A DNA stretch of 64,000 bases, from the NCBI GenBank assembly GCA_947561715.1, contig OX387205.1, positions 1,307,001-1,371,000 of the forward strand. The letters are read 5' to 3'. Shown in pieces: positions 1 to 6,962 of the stretch. Position 1 is the stretch's first letter, and each line of letters starts with the position of its first letter. The notes below the pieces were generated by a model. That model was not told where the DNA came from. It saw only the letters and a program-made list of their open reading frames with translations, and made no database searches. A program made the position numbers and the translations under genes. The stretch is from Ascidia mentula. Lineage: Eukaryota > Chordata > Ascidiacea > Phlebobranchia > Ascidiidae.

Positions 1-18
1 TTTTTCAAACCAAAAGCT

Positions 19-90
19 TGACCCCGACGTGATTTGAACACGCAACCTTCTGATCTGGAGTCAGACGCGCTACCGTTGCGCCACGGAGTC
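19..90 (-). tRNA. tRNA-Trp(CCA) copy 1
   Basis: Consensus cloverleaf with anticodon CCA. Pairs with copy 14 in the 1,935-bp higher-order repeat. Confidence 0.96.
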
Positions 91-167
91 ACACACTTCG
101 TTGGTTGCACTGGGTAGATTTATCGGCGATAATCGGCCGAATTAAGCGATTTTTCTTACAAAAAACT

Positions 168-239
168 TGACCCCGACGTGGTTTGAACACGCAACCTTCT
201 GATCTGGAGTCAGACGCGCTACCGTTGCGCCACGGAGTC
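168..239 (-). tRNA. tRNA-Trp(CCA) copy 2
   Basis: One change from consensus, T60 to C in the T loop, which should be harmless. A run of six T follows the 3' end. Confidence 0.95.
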
Positions 240-316
240 ACACACTTCATGGGTTGCACCGGGTAGATTTATCGGCGATAATCGGCCGAATTAAGCGATT
301 TTTCTTACAAAAAACT

Positions 317-388
317 TGACCCCGACGTGGTTTGAACACGCAACCTTCTGATCTGGAGTCAGACGCGCTACAGTTGCGCCACGGAGTC
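317..388 (-). tRNA. tRNA-Trp(CCA) copy 3, G18 lost
   Basis: T60C plus G18 to T in the D loop. G18 normally pairs with base 55 to hold the tRNA elbow, so this copy may be non-functional. Copy 16 carries the same change. Confidence 0.88.
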
Positions 389-465
389 ACACACTTCATG
401 GGTTGCACCGGGTAGATTTATCGGCGATAATCGACCGAATTAAGCGATTTTTCTTACAAAAAGCT

Positions 466-537
466 TGACCCCGACGTGTTTTGAACACGCAACCTTCTGA
501 TCTGGAGTCAGACGCGCTACCGTTGCGCCACGGAGTC
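466..537 (-). tRNA. tRNA-Trp(CCA) copy 4
   Basis: T60 to A in the T loop, otherwise consensus. Followed by the second spacer class. Copy 17 shares T60A. Confidence 0.93.
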
Positions 538-614
538 ACATACTTTAACGATTGCACTGGTTAGAATTGTCGACGATAATCGGTCGAATCAAGCGATTTT
601 TCAAACAAAAAGCT

Positions 615-686
615 TGACCCCGACGTGATTTGAACACGCAACCTTCTGATCTGGAGTCAGACGCGCTACCGTTGCGCCACGGAGTC
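615..686 (-). tRNA. tRNA-Trp(CCA) copy 5
   Basis: Consensus sequence with a five-T terminator. Confidence 0.96.
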
Positions 687-763
687 ACACACTTCGTTGG
701 TTGCACTGGGTAGATTTATCGGCGATAATCGGTCGAATTAAGCGATTTTTTAAACCAAAAGCT

Positions 764-835
764 TGACCCCGACGTGATTTGAACACGCAACCTTCTGATC
801 TGGAGTCAGACGCGCTACCGTTGCGCCACGGAGTC
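764..835 (-). tRNA. tRNA-Trp(CCA) copy 6
   Basis: Consensus sequence. Its higher-order counterpart, copy 19, has lost one base. Confidence 0.96.
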
Positions 836-911
836 ACACACTTCATGGGTGCACTGGGTAGATTTATCGGCGATAATCGGTCGAATTAAGCGATTTTTCA
901 AACCAAAAGCT

Positions 912-983
912 TGACCCCGACGTGATTTGAACACGCAACCTTCTGATCTGGAGTCAGACGCGCTACCGTTGCGCCACGGAGTC
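912..983 (-). tRNA. tRNA-Trp(CCA) copy 7
   Basis: Consensus sequence; spacer of the acacatttcattgg type. Confidence 0.96.
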
Positions 984-1060
984 ACACATTTCATTGGTTG
1001 CACTGGGTAGATTTATCGGCGATAATCGGCCGAATTAAGCGATTTTTCAAACCAAATGCT

Positions 1061-1132
1061 TGACCCCGACGTGATTTGAACACGCAACCTTCTGATCTGG
1101 AGTCAGACGCGCTACCGTTGCGCCACGGACTC
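1061..1132 (-). tRNA. tRNA-Trp(CCA) copy 8, weakened
   Basis: C3 to G breaks the 3-70 acceptor pair. The usual T-run after the 3' end is cut to three T (plus strand caaatgc), so termination may also be poor. Confidence 0.9.
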
Positions 1133-1209
1133 ACACACTTCATGGGTTGCACTGGGTAGATTTATCGGCGATAATCAGTCGAATTAAGCGATTTTTCAAA
1201 CAAAAAGCT

Positions 1210-1281
1210 TGACCCCGACGTGATTTGAACACGCAACCTTCTGATCTGGAGTCAGACGCGCTACCGTTGCGCCACGGAGTC
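1210..1281 (-). tRNA. tRNA-Trp(CCA) copy 9
   Basis: Consensus sequence with a five-T terminator. Confidence 0.96.
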
Positions 1282-1358
1282 ACGCATTTCATTGGTTGCA
1301 CTGGGTAGATTTATCGGCGATAATCGGCCGAATTAAGCGATTTTTCAAACCAAAAGCT

Positions 1359-1430
1359 TGACCCCGACGTGATTTGAACACGCAACCTTCTGATCTGGAG
1401 TCAGACGCGCTACCGTTGCGCCACGGAGTC
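1359..1430 (-). tRNA. tRNA-Trp(CCA) copy 10
   Basis: Consensus sequence with a four-T terminator. Confidence 0.96.
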
Positions 1431-1507
1431 ACACACTTCATGGGTTGCAACGGCTAGATTTATCGGCGATAATCGGCCGAATTAAGCGATTTTTTAAACA
1501 AAAAGCT

Positions 1508-1579
1508 TGACCCCGACGTGATTTGAACACGCAACCTTCTGATCTGGAGTCAGACGCGCTACCGTTGCGCCACGGAGTC
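1508..1579 (-). tRNA. tRNA-Trp(CCA) copy 11
   Basis: Consensus sequence with a five-T terminator. Confidence 0.96.
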
Positions 1580-1656
1580 ACACACTTCATGGGTTGCACT
1601 GGGTAGATTTATCGGCGATAATCAGTCGAATTAAGCGACTTTTCAAACAAAAAGCT

Positions 1657-1728
1657 TGACCCCGACGTGATTTGAACACGCAACCTTCTGATCTGGAGTC
1701 AGACGCCCTACCGTTGCGCCACGGAGTC
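1657..1728 (-). tRNA. tRNA-Trp(CCA) copy 12
   Basis: C23 to G gives a G-G mismatch in the D stem; otherwise consensus. Confidence 0.92.
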
Positions 1729-1805
1729 ACACACTTCATGGGTTGCACTGCGTAGATTTATCGGCGATAATCAGTCGAATTAAGCGATTTTTCAAACAAA
1801 AAGCT

Positions 1806-1877
1806 TGACCCCGACGTGATTTGAACACGCAACCTTCTGATCTGGAGTCAGACGCGCTACCGTTGCGCCACGGAATC
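1806..1877 (-). tRNA. tRNA-Trp(CCA) copy 13
   Basis: C3 to T turns the 3-70 pair into a T-G wobble; probably tolerated. Confidence 0.94.
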
Positions 1878-1953
1878 ACACACTTCATGGGTGCACTGGG
1901 TAGATTTATCGGCGATAATCGGTCGAATTAAGCGATTTTTCAAACCAAAAGCT

Positions 1954-2025
1954 TGACCCCGACGTGATTTGAACACGCAACCTTCTGATCTGGAGTCAGA
2001 CGCGCTACCGTTGCGCCACGGAGTC
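1954..2025 (-). tRNA. tRNA-Trp(CCA) copy 14
   Basis: Consensus sequence; starts the second block of the 1,935-bp higher-order repeat. Confidence 0.96.
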
Positions 2026-2102
2026 ACACACTTCGTTGGTTGCACTGGGTAGATTTATCGGCGATAATCGGCCGAATTAAGCGATTTTTCTTACAAAAAA
2101 CA

Positions 2103-2174
2103 TGACCCCGACGTGGTTTGAACACGCAACCTTCTGATCTGGTGTCAGACGCGCTACCGTTGCGCCACGGAGTC
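2103..2174 (-). tRNA. tRNA-Trp(CCA) copy 15, U33 lost
   Basis: T33, the universally conserved base before the anticodon, is A here (loop CACCAGA), along with T60C. The anticodon is still CCA, but the U-turn should fail, so this copy is probably not translation-competent. Confidence 0.85.
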
Positions 2175-2251
2175 ACACACTTCATGGGTTGCACCGGGTA
2201 GATTTATCGGCGATAATCGGCCGAATTAAGCGATTTTTCTTACAAAAAACT

Positions 2252-2323
2252 TGACCCCGACGTGGTTTGAACACGCAACCTTCTGATCTGGAGTCAGATG
2301 CGCTACAGTTGCGCCACGGAGTC
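2252..2323 (-). tRNA. tRNA-Trp(CCA) copy 16, G18 lost
   Basis: Carries G18T and T60C like copy 3, plus G26A. Likely weak or inactive. Confidence 0.85.
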
Positions 2324-2400
2324 ACACACTTCATGGGTTGCACCGGGTAGATTTATCGGCGATAATCGGCCGAATTAAGCGATTTTTCTTACAAAAAGCT

Positions 2401-2472
2401 TGACCCCGACGTGTTTTGAACACGCAACCTTCTGATCTGGAATCAGACGCGCTACCGTTGCGCCACGGAGTC
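2401..2472 (-). tRNA. tRNA-Trp(CCA) copy 17
   Basis: C32 to T in the anticodon loop (TTCCAGA) and T60A. Both are compatible with function. Confidence 0.92.
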
Positions 2473-2549
2473 ACATACTTTAACGATTGCACTGGTTAGA
2501 ATTGTCGACGATAATCGGTCGAATCAAGCGATTTTTCAAACAAAAAGCT

Positions 2550-2621
2550 TGACCCCGACGTGATTTGAACACGCAACCTTCTGATCTGGAGTCAGACGCG
2601 CTACCGTTGCGCCACGGAGTC
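2550..2621 (-). tRNA. tRNA-Trp(CCA) copy 18
   Basis: Consensus sequence. Confidence 0.96.
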
Positions 2622-2698
2622 ACACACTTCGTTGGTTGCACTGGGTAGATTTATCGGCGATAATCGGTCGAATTAAGCGATTTTTCAAACCAAAAGCT

Positions 2699-2769
2699 TG
2701 ACCCCGACGTGATTTGAACACGCAACCTTCTGATCTGGAGTCAGACGCGCTACCGTTGCCCACGGAGTC
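2699..2769 (-). pseudogene. tRNA-Trp copy 19, one-base deletion
   Basis: Only 71 bp: one base is missing where the D stem should read GCGC, which breaks the stem and the A box. Its counterpart, copy 6, is intact, so the loss followed the 1,935-bp duplication. Confidence 0.88.
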
Positions 2770-2845
2770 ACACACTTGATGGGTGCACTGGGTAGATTTA
2801 TCGGCGATAATCGGTCGAATTAAGCGATTTTTCAAACCAAAAGCT

Positions 2846-2917
2846 TGACCCCGACGTGATTTGAACACGCAACCTTCTGATCTGGAGTCAGACGCGCTAC
2901 CGTTGCGCCACGGAGTC
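2846..2917 (-). tRNA. tRNA-Trp(CCA) copy 20
   Basis: Consensus sequence. Confidence 0.96.
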
Positions 2918-2994
2918 ACACATTTCATTGGTTGCACTGGGTAGATTTATCGGCGATAATCGGCCGAATTAAGCGATTTTTCAAACCAAAAGCT

Positions 2995-3066
2995 TGACCC
3001 CGACGTGATTTGAACACGCAACCTTCTGATCTGGAGTCAGACGCGCTACCGTTGCGCCACGGAGTC
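2995..3066 (-). tRNA. tRNA-Trp(CCA) copy 21
   Basis: Consensus sequence; about the last unit that clearly matches the first higher-order block. Confidence 0.96.
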
Positions 3067-3143
3067 ACACACTTCATGGGTTGCACTGGGTAGATTTATC
3101 GGCGGTAATCGGCCGAATTAAGCGATTTTTCAAACAAAAAGCT

Positions 3144-3215
3144 TGACCCCGACGTGATTTGAACACGCAACCTTCTGATCTGGAGTCAGACGCGCTACCG
3201 TTGCGCCACGGAGTC
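3144..3215 (-). tRNA. tRNA-Trp(CCA) copy 22
   Basis: Consensus sequence. Confidence 0.96.
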
Positions 3216-3292
3216 ACACACTTCATGGGTTGCAACGGGTAGATTTATCGGCGATAATCGGTCGAATTAAGCGATTTTTCAAACCAAAAGCT

Positions 3293-3364
3293 TGACCCCG
3301 ACGTGATTTGAACACGCAACCTTCTGATCTGGAGTCAGACTCGCTACCGTTGCGCCCTGGAGTC
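3293..3364 (-). pseudogene. Degenerate tRNA-Trp copy 23
   Basis: Three changes at structural sites: G7A, T8G and C25A. T8 is conserved and belongs to the A-box region. Anticodon CCA remains, but folding and transcription are doubtful. Confidence 0.8.
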
Positions 3365-3441
3365 ACATACTTTAACGATTGCACTGGTTAGAATTGTCGA
3401 CGATAATCGGTCGAATTAAGCGATTTTTCAAACCAAAAGCT

Positions 3442-3513
3442 TGACCCCGACGTGATTTGAACACGCAACCTTCTGATCTGGAGTCAGACTCGCTACCGTT
3501 GCGCCCTGGAGTC
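3442..3513 (-). pseudogene. Degenerate tRNA-Trp copy 24
   Basis: The same three changes as copy 23 and the same spacer, so this is a recent single-unit duplication of an already defective gene. Confidence 0.8.
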
Positions 3514-3590
3514 ACATACTTTAACGATTGCACTGGTTAGAATTGTCGACGATAATCGGTCGAATTAAGCGATTTTTCAAACCAAAAGCT

Positions 3591-3662
3591 TGACCCCGAC
3601 GTGATTTGAACACGCAACCTTCTCATCTGGAGTCAGACGCGCTACCGTTGCGCCACGGAGTC
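3591..3662 (-). tRNA. tRNA-Trp(CCA) copy 25
   Basis: C40 to G gives a G-G mismatch in the anticodon stem. Confidence 0.91.
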
Positions 3663-3738
3663 ACACACTTCATGGGTGCACTGGGTAGATTTATCGGCGA
3701 TAATCGGTCGAATTAAGCGATTTTTCAAATCAAAAGCT

Positions 3739-3810
3739 TGACCCCGACGTGATTTGAACACGCAACCTTCTGATCTGGAGTCAGACGCGCTACCGTTGCG
3801 CCACGGAGTC
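3739..3810 (-). tRNA. tRNA-Trp(CCA) copy 26
   Basis: Consensus sequence; begins the 595-bp, four-unit higher-order pattern. Confidence 0.96.
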
Positions 3811-3887
3811 ACACACTTCGTTGGTTGCACTGGGTAGATTTATCGGCGATAATCGGTCGAATTAAGCGATTTTTCAAACCAAAAGCT

Positions 3888-3959
3888 TGACCCCGACGTG
3901 ATTTGAACACGCAACCTTCTGATCTGGAGTCAGACGCGCTACCGTTGCGCCACGGAGTC
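3888..3959 (-). tRNA. tRNA-Trp(CCA) copy 27
   Basis: Consensus sequence. It occupies the higher-order slot where copies 31 and 35 have anticodon CAA, so it may show the ancestral state. Confidence 0.96.
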
Positions 3960-4035
3960 ACACACTTCATGGGTGCACTGGGTAGATTTATCGGCGATAA
4001 TCGGTCGAATTAAGCGATTTTTCAAACCAAACGCT

Positions 4036-4107
4036 TGACCCCGACGTGATTTGAACACGCAACCTTCTGATCTGGAGTCAGACGCGCTACCGTTGCGCCA
4101 CGGAGTC
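4036..4107 (-). tRNA. tRNA-Trp(CCA) copy 28, terminator weakened
   Basis: Consensus tRNA, but the T-run after the 3' end is only three long (plus strand caaacgc), so Pol III may read through. Confidence 0.95.
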
Positions 4108-4184
4108 ACACATTTCATTGGTTGCACTGGGTAGATTTATCGGCGATAATCGGCCGAATTAAGCGATTTTTCAAACCAAAAGCT

Positions 4185-4256
4185 TGACCCCGACGTGATT
4201 TGAACACGCAACCTTCTGATCTGGAGTCAGACGCGCTACCGTTGCGCCACGAAGTC
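4185..4256 (-). tRNA. tRNA-Trp(CCA) copy 29
   Basis: C5 to T gives a T-G wobble in the acceptor stem, shared with copies 33, 37 and 40. Confidence 0.94.
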
Positions 4257-4333
4257 ACATACTTTAACGATTGCACTGGTTAGAATTGTCGGCGATAATC
4301 GGTCGAATTAAGCGATTTTTTAAACAAAAAGCT

Positions 4334-4405
4334 TGACCCCGACGTGATTTGAACACGCAACCTTCTGATCTGGAGTCAGACGCGCTACCGTTGCGCCACG
4401 GAGTC
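4334..4405 (-). tRNA. tRNA-Trp(CCA) copy 30
   Basis: Consensus sequence with a five-T terminator. Confidence 0.96.
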
Positions 4406-4482
4406 ACACACTTCGTTGGTTGCACTGGGTAGATTTATCGGCGATAATCGGTCGAATTAAGCGATTTTTCAAACCAAAAGCT

Positions 4483-4554
4483 TGACCCCGACGTGATTTG
4501 AACACGCAACCTTCTGATCTTGAGTCAGACGCGCTACCGTTGCGCCACGGAGTC
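4483..4554 (-). tRNA. tRNA with Trp body but anticodon CAA, copy 31
   Basis: C35 to A changes the anticodon loop from CTCCAGA to CTCAAGA, so the anticodon is CAA, which would read the leucine codon UUG. The rest of the cloverleaf, both promoter boxes and the T-run are intact. Confidence 0.93.
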
Positions 4555-4630
4555 ACACACTTCATGGGTGCACTGGGTAGATTTATCGGCGATAATCGGT
4601 CGAATTAAGCGATTTTTCAAACCAAAAGCT

Positions 4631-4702
4631 TGACCCCGACGTGATTTGAACACGCAACCTTCTGATCTGGAGTCAGACGCGCTACCGTTGCGCCACGGAG
4701 TC
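4631..4702 (-). tRNA. tRNA-Trp(CCA) copy 32
   Basis: Consensus sequence. Confidence 0.96.
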
Positions 4703-4779
4703 ACACATTTCATTGGTTGCACTGGGTAGATTTATCGGCGATAATCGGCCGAATTAAGCGATTTTTCAAACCAAAAGCT

Positions 4780-4851
4780 TGACCCCGACGTGATTTGAAC
4801 ACGCAACCTTCTGATCTGGAGTCAGACGCGCTACCGTTGCGCCACGAAGTC
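4780..4851 (-). tRNA. tRNA-Trp(CCA) copy 33
   Basis: C5T acceptor wobble; counterpart of copy 29 at +595 bp. Confidence 0.94.
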
Positions 4852-4928
4852 ACATACTTTAACGATTGCACTGGTTAGAATTGTCGGCGATAATCGGTCG
4901 AATTAAGCGATTTTTTAAACAAAAAGCT

Positions 4929-5000
4929 TGACCCCGACGTGATTTGAACACGCAACCTTCTGATCTGGAGTCAGACGCGCTACCGTTGCGCCACGGAGTC
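4929..5000 (-). tRNA. tRNA-Trp(CCA) copy 34
   Basis: Consensus sequence. Confidence 0.96.
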
Positions 5001-5077
5001 ACACACTTCGTTGGTTGCACTGGGTAGATTTATCGGCGATAATCGGTCGAATTAAGCGATTTTTCAAACCAAAAGCT

Positions 5078-5149
5078 TGACCCCGACGTGATTTGAACAC
5101 GCAACCTTCTGATCTTGAGTCAGACGCGCTACCGTTGCGCCACGGAGTC
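5078..5149 (-). tRNA. tRNA with Trp body but anticodon CAA, copy 35
   Basis: Second CAA copy, exactly 595 bp from copy 31, so the changed anticodon was amplified with its higher-order block. Otherwise consensus. Confidence 0.93.
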
Positions 5150-5225
5150 ACACACTTCATGGGTGCACTGGGTAGATTTATCGGCGATAATCGGTCGAAT
5201 TAAGCGATTTTTCAAACCAAAAGCT

Positions 5226-5297
5226 TGACCCCGACGTGATTTGAACACGCAACCTTCTGATCTGGAGTCAGACGCGCTACCGTTGCGCCACGGAGTC
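5226..5297 (-). tRNA. tRNA-Trp(CCA) copy 36
   Basis: Consensus sequence. Confidence 0.96.
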
Positions 5298-5374
5298 ACA
5301 CATTTCATTGGTTGCACTGGGTAGATTTATCGGCGATAATCGGCCGAATTAAGCGATTTTTCAAACCAAAAGCT

Positions 5375-5446
5375 TGACCCCGACGTGATTTGAACACGCA
5401 ACCTTCTGATCTGGAGTCAGACGCGCTACCGTTGCGCCACGAAGTC
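5375..5446 (-). tRNA. tRNA-Trp(CCA) copy 37
   Basis: C5T acceptor wobble; third member of the copy 29/33 series. Confidence 0.94.
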
Positions 5447-5523
5447 ACATACTTTAACGATTGCACTGGTAAGAATTGTCGACGATAATCGGTCGAATTA
5501 AGCGATTTTTCAAACCAAAAGCT

Positions 5524-5595
5524 TGACCCCGACGTGATTTGAACACGCAACCTTCTGATCTGGAGTCAGACTCGCTACCGTTGCGCCACGGAGTC
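5524..5595 (-). tRNA. tRNA-Trp(CCA) copy 38
   Basis: C25 to A breaks the first D-stem pair. Copies 23 and 24 share this change. Confidence 0.91.
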
Positions 5596-5671
5596 ACACA
5601 CTTCATGGGTGCACTGGGTAGATTTATCGGCGATAATCGGTCGAATTAAGCGATTTTTCAAACCAAAAGCT

Positions 5672-5743
5672 TGACCCCGACGTGATTTGAACACGCAACC
5701 TTCTGATCTGGAGTCAGACGCGCTACCGTTGCGCCACGGAGTC
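5672..5743 (-). tRNA. tRNA-Trp(CCA) copy 39
   Basis: Consensus sequence. Confidence 0.96.
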
Positions 5744-5819
5744 ACACACTTCATGGGTGCACTGGGTAGATTTATCGGCGATAATCGGTCGAATTAAGCG
5801 ATTTTTCAAACCAAAAGCT

Positions 5820-5891
5820 TGACCCCGACGTGATTTGAACACGCAACCTTCTGATCTGGAGTCAGTCGCGCTACCGTTGCGCCACGAAGTC
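5820..5891 (-). tRNA. tRNA-Trp(CCA) copy 40
   Basis: T27 to A opens the first anticodon-stem pair; also C5T. Confidence 0.91.
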
Positions 5892-5968
5892 ACATACTTT
5901 AACGATTGCACTGGTTAGAATTGTCGACGATAATCGGTCGAATTAAGCGATTTTTCAAACGAAAAGCT

Positions 5969-6040
5969 TGACCCCGACGTGATTTGAACACGCAACCTTC
6001 TGATCTGGAGTCAGACGCGCTACCGTTGCGCCACGGAGTC
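5969..6040 (-). tRNA. tRNA-Trp(CCA) copy 41
   Basis: Consensus sequence. Confidence 0.96.
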
Positions 6041-6117
6041 ACACACTTCATTGGTTGCACTGGGTAGATTTATCGGCGTTAATCGGTCGAATTAAGCGAT
6101 TTTTCAAACCAAAAGCT

Positions 6118-6189
6118 TGACCCCGACGTGATTTGAACACGCAACCTTCTGATCTGGAGTCAGACGCGCTACCGTTGCGCCACGGAGTC
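6118..6189 (-). tRNA. tRNA-Trp(CCA) copy 42
   Basis: Consensus sequence. Confidence 0.96.
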
Positions 6190-6266
6190 ACATACTTTAA
6201 CGATTGCACTGGTTAGAATTGTCGACGATAATCGGTCGAATTAAGCGATTTTTCAAACGAAAAGCT

Positions 6267-6338
6267 TGACCCCGTCGTGATTTGAACACGCAACCTTCTG
6301 ATCTGGAGTCAGACGCGCTACCGTTGCGCCACGGAGTC
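6267..6338 (-). tRNA. tRNA-Trp(CCA) copy 43, last full copy
   Basis: T65 to A opens the outer T-stem pair. This is the array's right-hand edge; the next spacer is already diverged. Confidence 0.92.
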
Positions 6339-6416
6339 ACACACTTCATTGGTTGCACTGGGTAGATTTATGAACGGTAAACGGTCGAATTAAGCGAATT
6401 TTCAAACAAAAAGTTT

Positions 6417-6428
6417 CGCCACGGAGTC
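6417..6428 (-). pseudogene. Terminal remnant of a tRNA-Trp unit
   Basis: Only the first 12 bases of a tRNA-Trp (plus strand cgccacggagtc) remain, followed by decayed spacer. It marks the old edge of the array, 100 bp before the receptor exon. Confidence 0.7.
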
Positions 6429-6528
6429 ACACAATAATTTATTGCTGTAATCAAATTTATCTGCGATATTCTGTCGAGTTGGTGAATTTTCGTGCAAAAA
6501 CTATATGAATGATGTGTTTTGTGTGCAG

Positions 6529-6962
6529 TTTACCCAACATGCCCTGGTAATGCTTTTACCTGCGGTAACGGCGTCTGCATCAACTTGAACTTTGTTTGTG
6601 ATGGAACGAACACATGTGGTGATTGGACAGACGAAGAACACTGCGGTAAGTTGTATTGAAGGTGTTTTGTTTGGTTAATAAAGTGTATTGATTGATTGAT
6701 TGATTGCCATACCATCGTTATGAAGATTTTTACAACACTTTTACATTTTTTTTTTTTTACAATATTTTTGCCTTGGTTCCAGCTTCCTCTGCCTTAACCA
6801 CTGTCTAAACTTATTGCGCAACTGCAGATCATGTGATTCCGTGTCTCAACAACCAATGGCGATGCGCGAACTCATCCAAGTGCATCGACATCAGCCAGAT
6901 ATGCGACGGGACGAGCGATTGTGAAAACGGAACTGACGAATCACGTGACGGCTCACAATGCA
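6529..6962 (+). CDS. LRP2: LRP2 exons 1-2 (window numbering): last two LA repeats of cluster I
   Basis: Exons 6529-6645 and 6828-6962. Exon 1 encodes [20 protein letters not shown] followed by [16 protein letters not shown], a complete six-cysteine LA repeat with its calcium site (D..DW.DE). Exon 2 encodes a second, [15 protein letters not shown]...[10 protein letters not shown] repeats bind ligands through acidic residues around the bound calcium. The acceptor before exon 1 (gtgtgcag) leaves TT to complete a codon, so a coding exon must precede it. LRP2 has seven LA repeats here and LRP1 two, so the upstream exons would settle the orthology. Confidence 0.9.

Larger units (their letters stand above)
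19..3066. repeat. 13-unit (1,935-bp) higher-order duplication within the array
   Basis: Copies 1 to 8 match copies 14 to 21 one for one at an offset of 1,935 bp (1,934 after the deletion in copy 19). Shared private features include ttcttacaaaaaac flanks at copies 2-3 and 15-16, G18T at copies 3 and 16, and T60A at copies 4 and 17. Confidence 0.9.
3739..5446. repeat. Four-unit (595-bp) higher-order repeat, about three rounds
   Basis: Copies 26-28, 30-32 and 34-36 line up at 595-bp steps. So do copies 29/33/37 (C5T) and 31/35 (anticodon CAA). Spacer classes recur in the same order. Confidence 0.92.
1..6428 (-). repeat. Tandem array of tRNA-Trp(CCA) genes, ~149-bp unit, 43 copies plus remnant
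   Basis: Each unit has a 72-bp tRNA-Trp gene on the minus strand followed by a spacer of about 77 bp. The tRNA folds as a full cloverleaf: acceptor GACTCCG/CGGGGTC, D stem GCGC, anticodon loop CTCCAGA (anticodon CCA), T stem GCGTG/CACGT, discriminator A. A-box and B-box promoters are internal, and most units have four or more T just past the 3' end as Pol III terminator. Two spacer classes alternate: one starts acacacttc and contains gggtagatttatcggcg, the other starts acatactttaacg and contains ttagaattgtcgacg. Twenty-two copies share one identical tRNA sequence. The left end is outside the window. Confidence 0.97.

Noticed and set aside
815..5911. A recurrent 62-residue open frame on the minus strand of the array ([22 protein letters not shown]...).
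   Set aside because: It is the tRNA-Trp sequence read as codons. It repeats only because the tRNA does, and the frame is broken wherever a unit has an indel.
1..6428. Regularly spaced repeats suggesting a CRISPR array or 5S rRNA cluster.
   Set aside because: The conserved 72-bp part folds as tRNA-Trp, the spacers are themselves conserved, and the host is a eukaryote.
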